Below are positions 6,459 to 7,471 of a stretch of DNA of 7,471 nucleotides, piece by piece. Every line of letters starts with the position of its first letter. Within the stretch, counting starts at the first letter, position 1. The notes beneath the pieces were generated by a model. It searched no databases. It saw nothing but the letters and a program-made list of their open reading frames with translations, and was not told the origin of the DNA. Made by a program: the position numbers and the translations under genes. This stretch comes from Chlorobiota bacterium (GTDB lineage Bacteria; Bacteroidota; Ignavibacteria; Ignavibacteriales; Ignavibacteriaceae). The stretch is taken from NCBI GenBank assembly GCA_008363265.1, contig RHKR01000099.1:1-7471 (forward strand). The letters run 5' to 3'.

Positions 6459-7471
6459 TTAGAATCCAAAACCGAGAGTGAAGAACACCTGTCTCGGAAT
6501 ATTCTTGTAAGCTTTGTAAAACGATGAAATGTAGCTGATCCTGTAGGGATCGTTACCCGGTTGATCTATGGTGGTTCCGTAGTCAACCCAGTTTATCAGG
6601 TCGTTGCCTGTTACAGGGGTCAGCCATTTGTTGTCGAACAGGTTCATTATCCTCAAGCCGATAACAAAACGGTAACCACCCTCAAGAACCACGTTCTTTG
6701 TGAAATTCACGTCGAAGTTGGACTCCAAGGGGTACCGTCTGTTGTTCACGATATCCTTGAGATCGAATGAGGTTCTGTAGGTGAACGGTGAACCCGACTG
6801 AACAGAGTAAATGAAACTGATACTCGAATTTTCCAGCAGGTTGATTCCGAATATCTCCGGTCCCTCTCCCATTCCCCAGTTGTACTGGAGCAGAGCTCTG
6901 AAGTTGTGAGTTCTGTCGTTTCCTGAAAGAAATTCACCTGTATAATCACGCGACTCAGCTGCTGCTGAAGCTGTTGGGTAGATCACCTGTGCGCCGTAGT
7001 TACCTTCGGTTGTCTGGGAGATGCTATATGTTAGCCGGTACATCCAGTTCTTCGGATTTACTTTCTCAAACGATATTTCGAATCCCAAAGTGGCGCCGAA
7101 GGCATTGTTCGAGAATGTGGTGTAGTTAAACAGCGGGGTATTGTCTGAAGTGTATGCTGAAGGACTGTTCAGAACAGTACCTGTAAAAGCCGCGTACCTG
7201 AGCAAACCTATCTGCGAAACCCTGTCATTGTAATACAATGCAAGGTCAACCCTGTTATCATCGTCGATCAACTGCTGAAGCCCGAACTCATACTGGATCG
7301 TCTTCTTGGGTTCAAGGTTGGCATTACCGTATCCGGTTATACCTTTGTTGCCTCTGTTCGAAAGTGCCTGACTGAAGGTTGGCATCGAAGTAAAATGACC
7401 GTACTGAAGCCTGAAGGCTGTATTCTCTCCAATCGGGAATGAAAGACCGATACGCGGAAGGAGCATGAAGT
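6459..7471 (-). CDS. TonB-dependent receptor, C-terminal barrel part (5' end cut by window)
   Basis: The frame is open to the right edge and ends with TAA at 6461-6459, showing 336 residues of the C-terminal beta-barrel. An internal ATG at 7466 is not a credible start, because it lies inside a conserved strand (LLPRIGLSFPI) typical of the barrel interior of these receptors. Other landmarks are YGHFTSMPTF, NANLEPKKTIQYEFGLQQ (7325-7272), which matches the usual NPxLKPE(K/T)xxxYExG barrel motif, a MNLFDNKW segment near the end (the common VxNLFN motif) and C-terminal VFFTLGFGF with final Phe. The plug domain, TonB box and any N-terminal carboxypeptidase-like domain lie outside the window. The family imports large substrates across the outer membrane using TonB/ExbBD energy; the substrate cannot be read from the barrel. 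The next gene starts 19 nt downstream. Confidence 0.9.
   Translation of the reverse strand, partial: FMLLPRIGLSFPIGENTAFRLQYGHFTSMPTFSQALSNRGNKGITGYGNANLEPKKTIQYEFGLQQLIDDDNRVDLALYYNDRVSQIGLLRYAAFTGTVLNSPSAYTSDNTPLFNYTTFSNNAFGATLGFEISFEKVNPKNWMYRLTYSISQTTEGNYGAQVIYPTASAAAESRDYTGEFLSGNDRTHNFRALLQYNWGMGEGPEIFGINLLENSSISFIYSVQSGSPFTYRTSFDLKDIVNNRRYPLESNFDVNFTKNVVLEGGYRFVIGLRIMNLFDNKWLTPVTGNDLINWVDYGTTIDQPGNDPYRISYISSFYKAYKNIPRQVFFTLGFGF

Noticed and set aside
6957..6977. GCTGCTGCTGAAGCTG run resembling a microsatellite
   Set aside because: It encodes a short Ala-rich loop in the receptor barrel (TASAAAES); too short to be a meaningful repeat array.

Overview
The window is protein-coding from end to end on the minus strand. 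Seven genes follow one another with gaps of at most 19 nt, so they read as part of one long operon transcribed from right to left. Both ends are cut: the first gene lacks its 5' part at the right edge and the last gene lacks its 3' part at the left edge. No promoter, terminator, RNA gene, insertion sequence or CRISPR array is visible. No stretch over 300 bases lacks a gene.

The protein types point to the Bacteroidota/Ignavibacteria/Chlorobi group, most likely an Ignavibacteria-like lineage (inference, moderate confidence). The markers are a TonB-dependent receptor barrel, a protein with a type IX secretion (T9SS)-like C-terminal sorting domain, a PorV/PorQ-family protein, and signal peptides that nearly all put Gln right after the predicted cleavage Ala.

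Layout in transcription order: (1) C-terminal barrel of a TonB-dependent receptor, 7471-6459; (2) a large exported protein with a fibronectin-III-like module and C-terminal sorting domain, 6439-4403; (3) a PorV/PorQ-family outer-membrane protein, 4395-3457; (4) and (5) two different small outer-membrane beta-barrel-like proteins of unknown function, 3445-2729 and 2721-2026; (6) a lipoprotein of the GHL10 glycosyl-hydrolase-like family, 2026-821; (7) a second GHL10 paralogue with an ordinary signal peptide, 815 to beyond base 1.

Every product whose N-terminus is visible carries an export signal, so the whole locus acts at the envelope. The simplest working model (inference) is an outer-membrane system for acquiring or processing a glycan: receptor plus secreted surface protein plus PorV-like partner form the surface part, two barrels have unknown roles, and two GHL10 enzymes cut the glycan at the lipid anchor and in solution. 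No SusD-like protein is seen, so this is not a canonical SusC/SusD locus. A peptidoglycan role is a real alternative, because the E. coli GHL10 lipoprotein DigH (YddW) acts on denuded peptidoglycan.
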